From Alphaproteobacteria bacterium GM202ARS2 (GTDB lineage: Bacteria > Pseudomonadota > Alphaproteobacteria > GM7ARS4), in NCBI GenBank assembly GCA_014323835.1, contig JACONH010000015.1, positions 1-64,000 of the forward strand: a stretch of DNA of 64,000 nt. The letters run 5' to 3'. The notes beneath the pieces are model-generated. The model had not been told where the DNA came from, ran no database searches, and saw only the letters and a list, made by a program, of their open reading frames with translations. Position 1 is the first letter of the stretch, and each line of letters opens with the position of its first letter. Shown here piece by piece: positions 26,439 to 36,323 of this stretch. The position numbers were made by a program, and so were the translations under genes.

Positions 26439-27948
26439 GTTGATGCGTCAGGTTGGCTTGTCCGAGAACGTTGTTGACGGCGATATGCCGAAAAAGCCGT
26501 GCGTCTTGCAGGGGTTGACGTGCGATTCGAGGGCTATTCAGCCGGGCTTTCTCTTCGTTGCCTGTGCGGGAAGCCACGCCCATGGCGACATGTATATTAC
26601 CGATGCCGTTGCTCGTGGGGCTTTGGCTATCATGCTCGAAAGAGCATCCACCATGGATAAAGCCCAGTTGGGCGTGGTGGTGCTCCGAGTCGATAATCCC
26701 CGACGCTACTATGCTTTGATGTGTGCCGCTTGGTTTGGTTACCGTCAACCCTCGACTCTGGCAGCGGTCACAGGCACCAATGGCAAGACCTCCGTTGCCG
26801 ACTTTGTCGCTCAGTTATGGCGACATGCTGGTGTGCAAGAGGCACACTGGGGGACTCTCGATGTTTTGCGTCAGGGGACGCACCACGCGACGCTGACGAC
26901 TCCTGATGCTTATGACGTGCATCGCCGTCTTGCCCATGCGCAAGAGGAGGGCGCGACGCACGCTGTCTTGGAGGCATCCAGTCATGGCTTGGCTCAACAT
27001 CGTCTCGATGGCGCGCGAGTCGATATCGCTGCTATGACGAACATGAGTCGCGATCATCTCGACTATCATGGCGATATGGACTCCTACGTTGCCGCGAAGC
27101 GGCGGCTGTTTACGGATGTGCTCGTTGATGACAAAAAACGTGCCGTTGCCGTCCTCAATCATGACGATGACTGCTATGAACGTATGCGCGAAGCCGTTGT
27201 GGCTCGTGGGCTGACGGTTATGACATACGGTCGCCATGAGGAAAGCACAATACGTTTATGTGACGTGCGTGAGGACGAGGAGGGGCAGGCTTTTCGGGTG
27301 CGAGTCCATAGCCAAGAACATACGGTGCGTGTGTCTTTGGTCGGTGAATTTCAAGTGATGAACGTGTTGTGCGCGCTGAGTGTTGTTCTGGCGAGTGGCA
27401 TCGAGCAGAGCCGCGTGCTGGCAGGATTGCCCCATTTGCAAGGGGTTGTCGGACGTATGCAGCGGGTTGCACGGCTCAAAAGTGGCGATGGGGGCGTTTA
27501 TGTGGATTATGCTCATACACCAGATGGCTTGGCACGGGCCCTCAAAGCACTACGAGGCAGAAAAGGCATGGTGTTTGTTGTCTTTGGCTGTGGCGGCGAG
27601 CGGGATCAAGGTAAACGCGCCATGATGGGTTCTGTTGCGGCACAGTATGCCGATGGTGTTGTGGTGACCGATGATAACCCACGGGGCGAGGATGCCGAGA
27701 TTATTCGCAAACAGATTGTAGAGGGCATAAAGGGGGACGTTCAGTTGGTATCGTATGGGGACAGGGGGCAGGCGATTCGTTATGCTATGAACCAGTTGGC
27801 ACGTGTAGGGAGCGGAAGTGTGCTGGTGGCAGGCAAGGGACATGAGCGCGGACAAATTGTCGGCACGCAGGTCGTGCCGTTTGATGATACGGAAGTGGTG
27901 CGGGAGGTCTGTCGCACTGATGCCCAGCATTGGGAGGTTGTATCATGA
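26425..27948 (+). CDS. murE: UDP-MurNAc-tripeptide synthetase MurE (meso-DAP type)
   Basis: MurE adds the third amino acid of the peptidoglycan stem. ATG 26425 with GAGGAGG upstream gives 507 residues; earlier in-frame starts lie deep in ftsI. It has ATP motif VTGTNGKTSVADFVAQL, TTPDAYDVHRRLAHAQEEG, ATHAVLEASSHGLAQHRL and DHLDYHGDMDSYVAAKRRLF. VVTDDNPRGEDAEII contains DNPR, the signature for meso-diaminopimelate. The end overlaps murF by four bases. Confidence 0.96.
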   Translation: MELSELMRQVGLSENVVDGDMPKKPCVLQGLTCDSRAIQPGFLFVACAGSHAHGDMYITDAVARGALAIMLERASTMDKAQLGVVVLRVDNPRRYYALMCAAWFGYRQPSTLAAVTGTNGKTSVADFVAQLWRHAGVQEAHWGTLDVLRQGTHHATLTTPDAYDVHRRLAHAQEEGATHAVLEASSHGLAQHRLDGARVDIAAMTNMSRDHLDYHGDMDSYVAAKRRLFTDVLVDDKKRAVAVLNHDDDCYERMREAVVARGLTVMTYGRHEESTIRLCDVREDEEGQAFRVRVHSQEHTVRVSLVGEFQVMNVLCALSVVLASGIEQSRVLAGLPHLQGVVGRMQRVARLKSGDGGVYVDYAHTPDGLARALKALRGRKGMVFVVFGCGGERDQGKRAMMGSVAAQYADGVVVTDDNPRGEDAEIIRKQIVEGIKGDVQLVSYGDRGQAIRYAMNQLARVGSGSVLVAGKGHERGQIVGTQVVPFDDTEVVREVCRTDAQHWEVVS

Positions 27949-29354
27949 CGGCTTTTGTTTGGGATGAAGCACAGGTGGGCAAAAAGGGTATCGCCGGGCA
28001 GAGCACCGCCGCGTGGCAGGCACGAGCCTTTGCCATCGATAGCCGCCGTATCGAAAAAGGTGCCATGTTCGTTGCACTGCAAGGACGTAACCACGACGGC
28101 CATGCCTTCTTGGCACAAGCCCAGCAAAAAGGTGCGCGCTGTGCCATGGTCACTCACGTCCCGACCGATGCACCCAAAAATATGGCGTATTTTATTGTGG
28201 ACGATTGCGTCAAAACCTTGCGTGCTTTGGCAGTCTCGGCACGGCAACGCTCGCAGGCTTTTGTTTGTGCGGTCACAGGCTCGGTCGGCAAAACCACAGG
28301 TAAGGAATTTATCGCCCGAGCTTTAGCTGTTCAGGGAACAGCAGGGGTCTATAGCAGTCAAGGCAACTGGAATAACGCACTGGGTGTATCGTTGGCTTTG
28401 GCGGGCTTGCCTGAGCATGCCTCCTATGGTGTCTTCGAGCTCGGTATGAACCATGCTGGCGAAATACGAGAATTGTCCGCTCTGGTGCGTCCCGATATGG
28501 CGGTGATTACCCGTGTGAGCGAAGCCCACTCCGCTCATTTCAACGATGTGCGAGATATTGCTCGGGCAAAAGCCGAAATTTTTGATGGCGTAGATAGAAG
28601 TAATGGTAGCGTTGCCGTTTTGTGTCGCGATGATGATTTTTATGTGCTGTTGCGGGCGCGCGCGCAAGAGCATGGTATGCGTATCGTGACATTTGGTAGA
28701 CACAAAGAAGCTGATATTCGTTTGGACGACTATCGTCAGCAAGGCATGGTGGGACAAAGCACGTTGTCTATAGAGAATCAGACGTATCGCTTGTCTATGG
28801 CGGCGGTGGGTGAGCCGTATGCTATGGCTGCTTGTGTGGCGTTGGGTGTGGTTTATGGCTGTGGGTTGTCATTGTCGAAGGCGGTGCAGGCTCTCGAAGG
28901 GGCACCCGCTTATGCGGGTAGGGGGAGTCGCGATAGGGTTACGCTGCCCGATGGCGGACATATCACGGTTATTGACGAGAGTTACAATGCTTCGCCCTTG
29001 TCGATGCAACTGGCGTTAGATACGCTGGCACAAGAGAAGACGGAAGGACGTAGAATTGCCGTGTTGGGCGATATGCTCGAATTGAAAGAGGCGCGTGACC
29101 GTCACCGCCAGCTTGGGGCTCACGTTGCTTCGCGGGATATTGACATGGTCTATGTTGTCGGTGATGCCATGCAGAGTCTTTATGATGTGTTGCCGTCTGC
29201 TTTGCGGGGTGGGGCTTTTTCTGAGGTCGGGGATTTGGCTTGTGTTTTGTGCAATGATGTGCGGGCAAACGATGTGATTATGGTCAAAGGCTCGGCAGGT
29301 ATGCGGATGTCTCTTGTCTGTGATGCTTTGCGTGCTTTAGCAGGGGGGTCGTGA
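27945..29354 (+). CDS. murF: UDP-MurNAc-tripeptide:D-Ala-D-Ala ligase MurF
   Basis: MurF attaches D-Ala-D-Ala to the stem peptide. ATG 27945 follows a GGGAGG and overlaps murE. The 469-residue product has the N-terminal domain (AFAIDSRRIEKGAMFVALQG), CAVTGSVGKTTGKEFI for ATP binding, QGNWNNALGVSLALAGLPE, YGVFELGMNHAGEI, and the C-terminal IDESYNASPLSMQLALDTL and VLGDMLELKE. The alphaproteobacterial SVGKT variant of the P-loop is present. Confidence 0.95.
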   Translation: MTAFVWDEAQVGKKGIAGQSTAAWQARAFAIDSRRIEKGAMFVALQGRNHDGHAFLAQAQQKGARCAMVTHVPTDAPKNMAYFIVDDCVKTLRALAVSARQRSQAFVCAVTGSVGKTTGKEFIARALAVQGTAGVYSSQGNWNNALGVSLALAGLPEHASYGVFELGMNHAGEIRELSALVRPDMAVITRVSEAHSAHFNDVRDIARAKAEIFDGVDRSNGSVAVLCRDDDFYVLLRARAQEHGMRIVTFGRHKEADIRLDDYRQQGMVGQSTLSIENQTYRLSMAAVGEPYAMAACVALGVVYGCGLSLSKAVQALEGAPAYAGRGSRDRVTLPDGGHITVIDESYNASPLSMQLALDTLAQEKTEGRRIAVLGDMLELKEARDRHRQLGAHVASRDIDMVYVVGDAMQSLYDVLPSALRGGAFSEVGDLACVLCNDVRANDVIMVKGSAGMRMSLVCDALRALAGGS

Positions 29355-30430
29355 TGCTGTATCATTTTCTTGCTCCTTTGGCGCCGATTTTTGGGCCCTT
29401 TAATCTTTTTAACTATATCAGTTTTCGCTGTTTTGGTGCGCTTCTGACGTCTCTTGCGTTGTGTTTTATTATTGCGCCGGCGTTTATTCGTGCTTTGAAG
29501 CGGGCACAAGTGGGACAACCTATCCGTGATGATGGGCCTAAACAGCACAGACGCAAGGAAGGAACGCCAACAATGGGCGGCGCCTTGATTTTGATATCGA
29601 TGATGGTATCGACATTGTTATGGGGAGACCTGAATAACGTCTATTTATGGATAACGCTGGGGGTTGTCTCGTTGTTTGCCTTGATTGGTGGCATCGATGA
29701 TTACAAGAAACTACGGACACGGACTCATCGGGGCTTATCGGCACGCACGCGCCTGTTACTCGAGGTGATGGCTTGTTCGGTCGGGCTGGTCTTTTTGTAT
29801 GATTTTATCGGTGGCGTTCCGCCTTTGCAGGTGCCGTTTTTCAAGGATGTTCTTGTGGATTTAGGTTTGTTCGCGGTGCCGTTTGCAGTGTTGGTGATTG
29901 TCGGCTCGGCAAATGGAGTCAACTTGACTGACGGACTCGATGGTCTGGCGGTGGTGCCGGTCATGTTTGTTCTGTTGTGCTTCTTGGTAATTTCGTGGGT
30001 TGTTGGACATAGTGTTGCGGCATCTTATCTGCAACTCAGTCATGTCCCTGCAAGTGGTGAGTTGGCGATTTTCTGTGCGGCAGCTCTCGGGGCGTGTTTG
30101 GGCTTCTTGTGGTATAACGCACCGCCCGCCATGATTTTTATGGGCGATATGGGTGCTTTGGCTATCGGCAGTGCCTTAGGGTGCATCGCGGTGATTACTC
30201 GTCATGAACTCGTGCTTCTTATTGTTGGCGGCTTGTTCGTTGTCGAGACTGTGTCGGTGATTATTCAAGTGCTGTCTTACCAGCTGACGGGCAAGCGGGT
30301 CTTTTTGATGGCACCCTTGCACCACCACTTCGAGCAACGTGGCTGGCAGGAAGCAACGATAGTGGTGCGCTTTTGGATTATCTCGGCGGTGCTGGCGCTG
30401 ATGGGTCTGGCGACCTTGAAAATACGTTGA
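29354..30430 (+). CDS. mraY: Phospho-MurNAc-pentapeptide translocase MraY
   Basis: MraY transfers phospho-MurNAc-pentapeptide to undecaprenyl phosphate, forming lipid I. The 358-residue, many-helix protein has KQHRRKEGTPTMGGALI, IGGIDDYKKL, GVNLTDGLDGLAV, MIFMGDMGALAIGSALG and the last-loop HHHFEQRGW with its histidines. ATG 29354 is used; GTG 29351 directly before it is also possible. Confidence 0.96.
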   Translation: MLYHFLAPLAPIFGPFNLFNYISFRCFGALLTSLALCFIIAPAFIRALKRAQVGQPIRDDGPKQHRRKEGTPTMGGALILISMMVSTLLWGDLNNVYLWITLGVVSLFALIGGIDDYKKLRTRTHRGLSARTRLLLEVMACSVGLVFLYDFIGGVPPLQVPFFKDVLVDLGLFAVPFAVLVIVGSANGVNLTDGLDGLAVVPVMFVLLCFLVISWVVGHSVAASYLQLSHVPASGELAIFCAAALGACLGFLWYNAPPAMIFMGDMGALAIGSALGCIAVITRHELVLLIVGGLFVVETVSVIIQVLSYQLTGKRVFLMAPLHHHFEQRGWQEATIVVRFWIISAVLALMGLATLKIR

Positions 30431-30438
30431 GGATAGCC

Positions 30439-31818
30439 ATGTTGTTACGTCATTACGAGTCGAAGCGTGTTGCGGTGTTGGGCTTAGGGGCTGCCAATAG
30501 GGCTGCCGCGCATGCCTTGCAGGTCAGCGGTGCTGAAGTGTGGGGTTGGGATGACGATGCGGGTGCACGTGCGAAGGCACAAAAAAACAACATAAATCTG
30601 GTCGATTTGTATCAGGCGAATTTGTCCGAATGTTCGGCTTTGCTGGTGAGCCCGGGTATTCCTCATCGTGGCGCGCGTGCTCACGCACTGGCACGGCGCG
30701 CTCAGGCGGATGGATGCCCGATTATTGGCGAACTCGTCCTCCTAGACCATATCGAGGGCACCTACAAAAGTGTCGCTATCACCGGCACCAACGGCAAGAC
30801 CACGACAGTGTCGTTGCTCGGGCATATTCTTACCCACGCCGGTATCAAGCATCGACTGCTTGGCAATATTGGCACACCGATTTTTGCCGAAGAGACATTT
30901 CAAGACGACACAGTTTATGTTTTCGAGTTGTCTTCTTTTCAGTTGGATTTTGCTCATAAGCAAGGCTTTGCTGTAGCCGTCTTGTTGAATATGGCGAGCG
31001 ACCATGTGTCGCACCATGGGGACGAGGGTGCCTACTATCGAGCAAAAGAGCAGATTTTTGTTGGTGGGAGCCGCGAGGATGATGCCTTTGTTAGTGTTGA
31101 TGATGCTTTATGTTGCCGAGTCGCTGAGGCACTCAGTAGTGGTGGCAGGCACGTCATTAAGATGAGCACGCAGCGCGCTGTTGCGGGTGGAATCGGTATC
31201 GAAGACGGCAAATTGGTGGACTTGACGGGGGAGTCGTCTTTTGTCTCGCAGGATGTTGTGGGTCTTGGTGTGCCGTTGATGTCGGTTGTTGCCGCTTATG
31301 GTGTCGCAAGGACTCTGGGCGTGTCTTCAGAAACGATTATGGCAAGTTTGTCGTCTTTTGTGGTGTTAGCGCACCGCCTCGAGGTTGTTGCGTCCTGTGG
31401 TGGTGTTACGTATATCAATGACAGCAAGGCGACCAACGTTCATGCTTGCCAGTATGCGTTGGCGCGCTATGACGCTCTATTTTGGATTGCGGGTGGCTCC
31501 TCTAAGGGAGAAGATTTGACACCTTTGGGCGAATCGATGGCTCGGGTGCGCCATGCTTTTCTTATGGGGGAAAGTGCTTTGTCTCTTAAGGAAGCGTTGG
31601 GCGGACGAGTTGATGTGACTGTTTGTGCGGATATGGCGGGTGCGGTGGCGTTGGCTCATCGCCAGGCTCGTGCTTTTGTTGAGGAGAAGGCGGGACGCAC
31701 GGCAACAGTGCTGTTGTCGCCGGCGTGTGCGTCTTTTGATCAATTCGGTGATTACAAGGAACGCGGGCGGGTGTTTACGCAAGCGGTCAAAGCCGTATTG
31801 GCACAGGACGGTGTGTGA
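30439..31818 (+). CDS. murD: UDP-MurNAc-L-Ala:D-Glu ligase MurD
   Basis: MurD adds D-glutamate to UDP-MurNAc-L-Ala. ATG 30439 (GAGGATA upstream) gives 459 residues starting MLLRHYESKRVAVLGLGAANRA. It has the UDP-binding Rossmann domain, ALLVSPGIPHRGARAH, VAITGTNGKTTTVSLLGHIL, the lysine-region NMASDHVSHHGDEGAYYRAKEQIF, HRLEVVASCGGVTYINDSKATN and LLSPACASFDQFGDYKERG. The end shares one base with ftsW. Confidence 0.96.
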   Translation: MLLRHYESKRVAVLGLGAANRAAAHALQVSGAEVWGWDDDAGARAKAQKNNINLVDLYQANLSECSALLVSPGIPHRGARAHALARRAQADGCPIIGELVLLDHIEGTYKSVAITGTNGKTTTVSLLGHILTHAGIKHRLLGNIGTPIFAEETFQDDTVYVFELSSFQLDFAHKQGFAVAVLLNMASDHVSHHGDEGAYYRAKEQIFVGGSREDDAFVSVDDALCCRVAEALSSGGRHVIKMSTQRAVAGGIGIEDGKLVDLTGESSFVSQDVVGLGVPLMSVVAAYGVARTLGVSSETIMASLSSFVVLAHRLEVVASCGGVTYINDSKATNVHACQYALARYDALFWIAGGSSKGEDLTPLGESMARVRHAFLMGESALSLKEALGGRVDVTVCADMAGAVALAHRQARAFVEEKAGRTATVLLSPACASFDQFGDYKERGRVFTQAVKAVLAQDGV

Positions 31819-32933
31819 TGGTGCCGATGACAAGGATACGGCTATGGTGGTGCGGTCTTGACCACACGTTTTTGGCTTTGGCTACGGGTTTATCGTTGTT
31901 TGGTCTTGTCTCGGTAACCGCTGCCAGCTTTAGTCTTGCTGACAGGCTCGGTTTTGAGTCGTTTTATTTTGCCTATCGACAAGGCACAGTGTGGCTGATG
32001 GCGGCGTGTGTCGCGTTGATGGTGTCGATGACGCCGAGGGCATGGTTACGGGCGGGAGCAGCGGGTGCTTTAGCGGTTGTGTTTGTTTTGTTGCTTTGGG
32101 TTTTGGTGGATGGTGTGCTGATTAACGGCGCGCGGCGGTGGTTGGCTATCGGGCAGTTCGTCTTCCAGCCGAGCGAAATCGTTAAACCCTTAGCTGTGAT
32201 TGTGTCGGCATGGCTGTTACATCGAGCACGGCAGGAGCAACGTGCATCGTTGTTCGTATGGAGTGGCGTGCTCTTTTTTGTTTTGTGGGTGGTGGTGACG
32301 TGGCAGCCAGATGTTGGACAGGGGGCTTTGCTCTTGATGGTTTGGGCGGTGCAGTGTTACGTGGTCGGTATTCACCGCCGCATTTTAATGATGATGGTCG
32401 CTTCTTTTGTTGGTGCTGCGTTTTTTGCTTATGTGTTTTTTCCTCATGTTGCTGTGCGGGTCGATGGCTTTCTTTTTGCGGGCGGCGATGCCTATCAGAT
32501 AGAACGCTCTTTGGCAGCTTTCGCACAGGGCGGACTCTTCGGACAGGGAGTCGGACAGGGCGTTGTCAAAACATCGCTACCTGATGCTCATAGTGACTTT
32601 ATTTTTGCGGTTATCGGCGAAGAGTGGGGCTTGCTTGGCTGTATGGCTGTCATGCTTGCCTTGGTGGCTATGGTCGCTTTGGGGGCGTGGCGTCTACCGC
32701 GAGATGCTTCTTTGTGGGTCATTTTGTCAGTCTTGGGTCTGGGCAGTCTGTTGTTGTTCCAGAGTTTCATCCACATGGCATCGACTTTGGGCATGATTCC
32801 GACAAAAGGTATGACTCTGCCTTTTATATCCTATGGTGGCTCGTCTCTTTTGGGCATTGGCGTGTTGACTGGGCTGTGGCTGGCTTTGACTCGCCGTGAT
32901 GGACGGGTAGCGTATCGAGGGCATCCGTCATGA
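31818..32933 (+). CDS. ftsW: Septal peptidoglycan polymerase FtsW
   Basis: FtsW is the SEDS glycosyltransferase that works with FtsI. The 371-residue product has about ten membrane helices and the SEDS signatures NGARRWLAIGQFVFQPSE, WQPDVGQGALL, SLPDAHSDFIFAVIGEEWG and IPTKGMTLPFISYGGSSL. ATG 31818 is used; GTG 31815 is an alternative. It overlaps murG by four bases. Confidence 0.95.
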   Translation: MVPMTRIRLWWCGLDHTFLALATGLSLFGLVSVTAASFSLADRLGFESFYFAYRQGTVWLMAACVALMVSMTPRAWLRAGAAGALAVVFVLLLWVLVDGVLINGARRWLAIGQFVFQPSEIVKPLAVIVSAWLLHRARQEQRASLFVWSGVLFFVLWVVVTWQPDVGQGALLLMVWAVQCYVVGIHRRILMMMVASFVGAAFFAYVFFPHVAVRVDGFLFAGGDAYQIERSLAAFAQGGLFGQGVGQGVVKTSLPDAHSDFIFAVIGEEWGLLGCMAVMLALVAMVALGAWRLPRDASLWVILSVLGLGSLLLFQSFIHMASTLGMIPTKGMTLPFISYGGSSLLGIGVLTGLWLALTRRDGRVAYRGHPS

Positions 32934-34012
32934 CTGTGCCTTATCGTATAGGTCTTGTTGCGGGGGGAACCGGCGGACATGTCTTTCCGGCTCTTGCGTG
33001 TGCCCGTTGTTTCTTGCAACGAGGGGCACAGGTCGTCTTCTTTACCGATGGGCGCGCCGCTCGCTATCTGGACAAGGATGCAACCATGCCCATACGGCAA
33101 GTCATTGCCGCACGCTATACAAAAGTGTGGCTTCTGCCGATGATGGCAGTGTCTTTTGCCGTGTCTTGTGTGCAGGTGGGTGTTTTGCTGTTACGCTATC
33201 GAGTGCGTCATCTCGTGACCTTTGGGGGGTACGTGTCGTTGCCATTTTTGTTGGTGGGCTGGCTTTTGCGTTGTCGTCTGATTGCTCACGAGCAAAATGC
33301 GGTTTTGGGGCGGGTGAATCGCTGGATGCTCCCGTATATTGATAAACTTGGGTTGGGTTTTGTGCCTGTGCGTGGTGTAGCGAGCAAACATAAGAAAAAA
33401 ACCGTGCATACGGGCACGCCGGTGCGGCCCTCTATTGTGCGAGGGGTGAAAAGGCAAAACACGAAGAGGCAGAGTGGCGCGTTGCATATTTTGGTTTTGG
33501 GGGGCTCACAGGGTGCTTCTGTATTTGCCGAGATGGTGCCGCAGGCGATAGCTCAGTTGACTTCACCGATGCGGGAGAAGGTGCGTCTTGTGCAGCAATG
33601 CCGTGCAGGGCAGGAGGAGGAACTCAAAGCGCGTTATGGACAGTTGGGCGTGCTCGCAGAGGTGCGAGCGTTCTTTAAGGATATCGATGCTCGCTTGATG
33701 TGGAGTGACGTGGTGATTTGTCGAGCAGGAGCGAGCATGATCAGCGAGCTGTTGGTTGTCGGTCGTCCGGCGATTTTTGTGCCGTATCCTCATGCGATGA
33801 ATGATCATCAGCGTATCAATGCGGCGGCTGTGGTTGCTGAGGGATTCGGCTGGAGCATCAACGAAGGCGAGCATGCAGCGTTGGCGATAAGGGATATTTT
33901 GGCAGGGCTATCGCCTGCGGTTGTGCAAGCCCATAAGCGCGCGGCAAAAAAACTGGCAAGAACGGACGCGGACGCGCGGGTCGTCAATTTGGTTATGGAG
34001 GCGCAATCATGA
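32930..34012 (+). CDS. murG: Lipid II synthase MurG
   Basis: MurG adds GlcNAc to lipid I at the inner face of the membrane. The 360-residue GT-B protein has VAGGTGGHVFPALACA, TFGGYVSLPFLLVG, AHEQNAVLGRVNRW, LVLGGSQGASVF, VICRAGASMISELLVVGRPAIFVPYPHAMNDHQ. The short loop rich in Lys around residues 155-170 is variable in the family. Overlaps on both sides (ATGA) indicate coupling. Confidence 0.95.
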   Translation: MTVPYRIGLVAGGTGGHVFPALACARCFLQRGAQVVFFTDGRAARYLDKDATMPIRQVIAARYTKVWLLPMMAVSFAVSCVQVGVLLLRYRVRHLVTFGGYVSLPFLLVGWLLRCRLIAHEQNAVLGRVNRWMLPYIDKLGLGFVPVRGVASKHKKKTVHTGTPVRPSIVRGVKRQNTKRQSGALHILVLGGSQGASVFAEMVPQAIAQLTSPMREKVRLVQQCRAGQEEELKARYGQLGVLAEVRAFFKDIDARLMWSDVVICRAGASMISELLVVGRPAIFVPYPHAMNDHQRINAAAVVAEGFGWSINEGEHAALAIRDILAGLSPAVVQAHKRAAKKLARTDADARVVNLVMEAQS

Positions 34013-35418
34013 AAGGCTCTGAATGGCGAGGCGTGATTCATTTTGTCGGTATCGGCGGAATCGGCATGAGCGGCATTGCCGATGTGCTCTGCACGCTGGG
34101 TTATCGCGTGCAAGGGAGCGACCAAGCCGAAAATGCGCAGGTAAAACGCTTGCGGAGCAAGGGCGTTAAGGTCTTCATTGGCCACAGGGAAGACAATATA
34201 CAAAAAGCCGAAGTGGTGGTGGTATCATCGGCAATCAAAAAAGATAACGTCGAGGTGCAGGCGGCACGTGCGGCGCGTATCCCGGTTATCCGCCGTGCCG
34301 AAATGTTGGCGGAGTTGATGCGCTTCAAACATTCGGTGGTGATTGGGGGGTCACATGGCAAAACAACGACCACGTCTTTGGTCGCGTCCGTCTTATCTGT
34401 GGCATCCTATGACCCGACTGTGGTTAATGGCGGCGTCATAGACCAGTGGGGGAGCAATGCTCGAGTGGGGGCAAGCGATTGGATTGTCGTAGAAGGCGAC
34501 GAATCCGATGGCACATTCACGCGACTGCCGTCGCGAGTCAGTGTGGTTACCAACATTGACCCTGAGCATATCGACCATTACGGCAGTTTAGCGGCGTTGG
34601 AGGAAGCCTTTCTTGTTTTTGCTTCCAACGTTCCTTTTTATGGTTTTTGTGTGTTGTGCATTGATCATCCTCGAGTGCATCGTTTGGTTGCATCTTTGTG
34701 GGATAGGCGGGTGATAACGTGTGGGTTGTCATCGAGTGCGGATGTGCGGGGCGTCAATTTGCGTTATCGTGGCATGAAGACGTTGTTTGACGTGGAATTT
34801 TCTGGTCTTTTGAGCGGTTATGGGCGTCTGTCGGATGTTGAGGTGCCTTTGGTGGGGGAACACAACGTCAAGAATACGCTTGCGGCGTTATCTGTGGGGG
34901 TGGGTTTGGGTATTGCAGGGGTTGATATGAAGCGTGCTTTGTCGTCGGCACCTCGGGTCAGGCGGCGATTTTACAGCGTGGGCGTATCGCCACGTGGGGC
35001 GACAATTATTGATGACTATGCCCACCATCCTGCGGAAATTCGTGCGGTGTTAGCGGCGGCACGTGCTTCTTTTCCGCAAGGACGATGCCTTGTCATTTTC
35101 CAACCGCATCGCTATAGCCGTCTGCAAGCCTTGTTCGATGACTTCTGCTATGCTTTGAGTGATGCGGATGTCGTCATTGTCGCGCCGGTCTACGCTGCTG
35201 GCGAACAGCCTATCGACGGTATCGATAGAGACCATATTATTGCTCGCCTGCGCGCCCATGGTCACTCGGAGGTTGTCGCTTTGCAGGGCGAAGACCAGCT
35301 GGCAGAACTCATCCACACACACGGCAATAAGGGGGATGTTATTTTGTGTTTGGGGGCTGGCTCTATCGGGCAGTGGGTGCAAAATCTGCAGGGCTTAGCG
35401 GAGGCACAGGTATCATGA
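34009..35418 (+). CDS. murC: UDP-N-acetylmuramate:L-alanine ligase MurC
   Basis: MurC adds the first amino acid, L-Ala, to UDP-MurNAc. The 469-residue product starts with IHFVGIGGIGMSGIADVL and has VVVSSAIKKDNVE, VVIGGSHGKTTTTSLVASVL for ATP, EGDESDGTFTRLPSRVSVVTNIDPEHIDHYGS and the C-terminal DDYAHHPAEIRAVL and FQPHRYSR. The stop overlaps the murB start. Confidence 0.96.
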   Translation: MKGSEWRGVIHFVGIGGIGMSGIADVLCTLGYRVQGSDQAENAQVKRLRSKGVKVFIGHREDNIQKAEVVVVSSAIKKDNVEVQAARAARIPVIRRAEMLAELMRFKHSVVIGGSHGKTTTTSLVASVLSVASYDPTVVNGGVIDQWGSNARVGASDWIVVEGDESDGTFTRLPSRVSVVTNIDPEHIDHYGSLAALEEAFLVFASNVPFYGFCVLCIDHPRVHRLVASLWDRRVITCGLSSSADVRGVNLRYRGMKTLFDVEFSGLLSGYGRLSDVEVPLVGEHNVKNTLAALSVGVGLGIAGVDMKRALSSAPRVRRRFYSVGVSPRGATIIDDYAHHPAEIRAVLAAARASFPQGRCLVIFQPHRYSRLQALFDDFCYALSDADVVIVAPVYAAGEQPIDGIDRDHIIARLRAHGHSEVVALQGEDQLAELIHTHGNKGDVILCLGAGSIGQWVQNLQGLAEAQVS

Positions 35419-36323
35419 TGCAAGCCGCTCAATATAGGGATACTTTAGTCGCAGGCTTGCGACAGGATGTTGCGCTGGCACCGTTGACGTGGCTACGGGT
35501 AGGTGGTCGTGCGGAATGGTTCTTTGAGCCAGCAAGCCTAACGGCTTTGCAGGCTTTCTTGCAGCACAATGAAAAGACCATCACGTTACTTGGCGGCGGC
35601 TCGAATGTGCTCGTGCGCGACGGCGGCATACGTGGAGTCGTTATCCGACTCGGACGAGGCTTTACCTCGGTCGCATGGCAAGACGGCACCGTGCGAGTGG
35701 GGGCAGGTGTGCCTCTCGTTAGCCTCGCTCGGCAGGCACAGCAAAAATCGAGGGGCGGGCTCGAATTCCTAAGCGGTATTCCCGGGCGAATCGGCGGGGC
35801 TGTTGCTATGAACGCAGGGGCTTTCGACAACGATATGAGCCACATCCTGCAAGAAGTCACCATCGTAGATAAAACAGGCACAGTGCGAGTCGTCAAAAAG
35901 GATGGCTTACAGTTTCATTATCGCGGCAACAAATTTGTCGGTGATGGTGTTGTGGTAGAAGCGGTGTTGGCATGTCCACACCGCAACAGGACGTCCATTG
36001 CCAAGACAATGATGGAGATGCGCACGCAACGACAGGGCAATCAGCCCATAGCGGTGCGCACTGGCGGAAGCACGTTCAAGAATCCACAAGGCTATCAAGC
36101 ATGGCAGCTCATTGATGCCGCCGGCTGTCGAGGGTTGCGTATCGGGCAGGCATGCGTGTCACAGAAGCATTGTAATTTCTTGGTTAATGAGGGCAAGGCA
36201 ACAGGAGAAGAACTGGAACGTCTCGGTGAAACCATACGACAAAAAGTCAAAGCCCACAGCGGTATTGCTCTGGCGTGGGAAATTCAACGTTTAGGGGAGG
36301 CTTGTTATGACGAGAACGCCTAA
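35415..36323 (+). CDS. murB: UDP-N-acetylenolpyruvoylglucosamine reductase MurB
   Basis: MurB reduces the enolpyruvyl group to make UDP-MurNAc, using FAD and NADPH. ATG 35415, overlapping the murC stop, gives 302 residues. It has LTWLRVGGRAEWFFEP, LLGGGSNVLVRDGGIRGVVIRLG, GLEFLSGIPGRIGGAVAMNAGAF, and RTGGSTFKNPQGYQAWQLIDAAGCRG with the active-site serine, plus SQKHCNFLVNEGKATGEEL. This is the type I MurB layout. It overlaps ddl by 17 bases. Confidence 0.95.
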   Translation: MMQAAQYRDTLVAGLRQDVALAPLTWLRVGGRAEWFFEPASLTALQAFLQHNEKTITLLGGGSNVLVRDGGIRGVVIRLGRGFTSVAWQDGTVRVGAGVPLVSLARQAQQKSRGGLEFLSGIPGRIGGAVAMNAGAFDNDMSHILQEVTIVDKTGTVRVVKKDGLQFHYRGNKFVGDGVVVEAVLACPHRNRTSIAKTMMEMRTQRQGNQPIAVRTGGSTFKNPQGYQAWQLIDAAGCRGLRIGQACVSQKHCNFLVNEGKATGEELERLGETIRQKVKAHSGIALAWEIQRLGEACYDENA

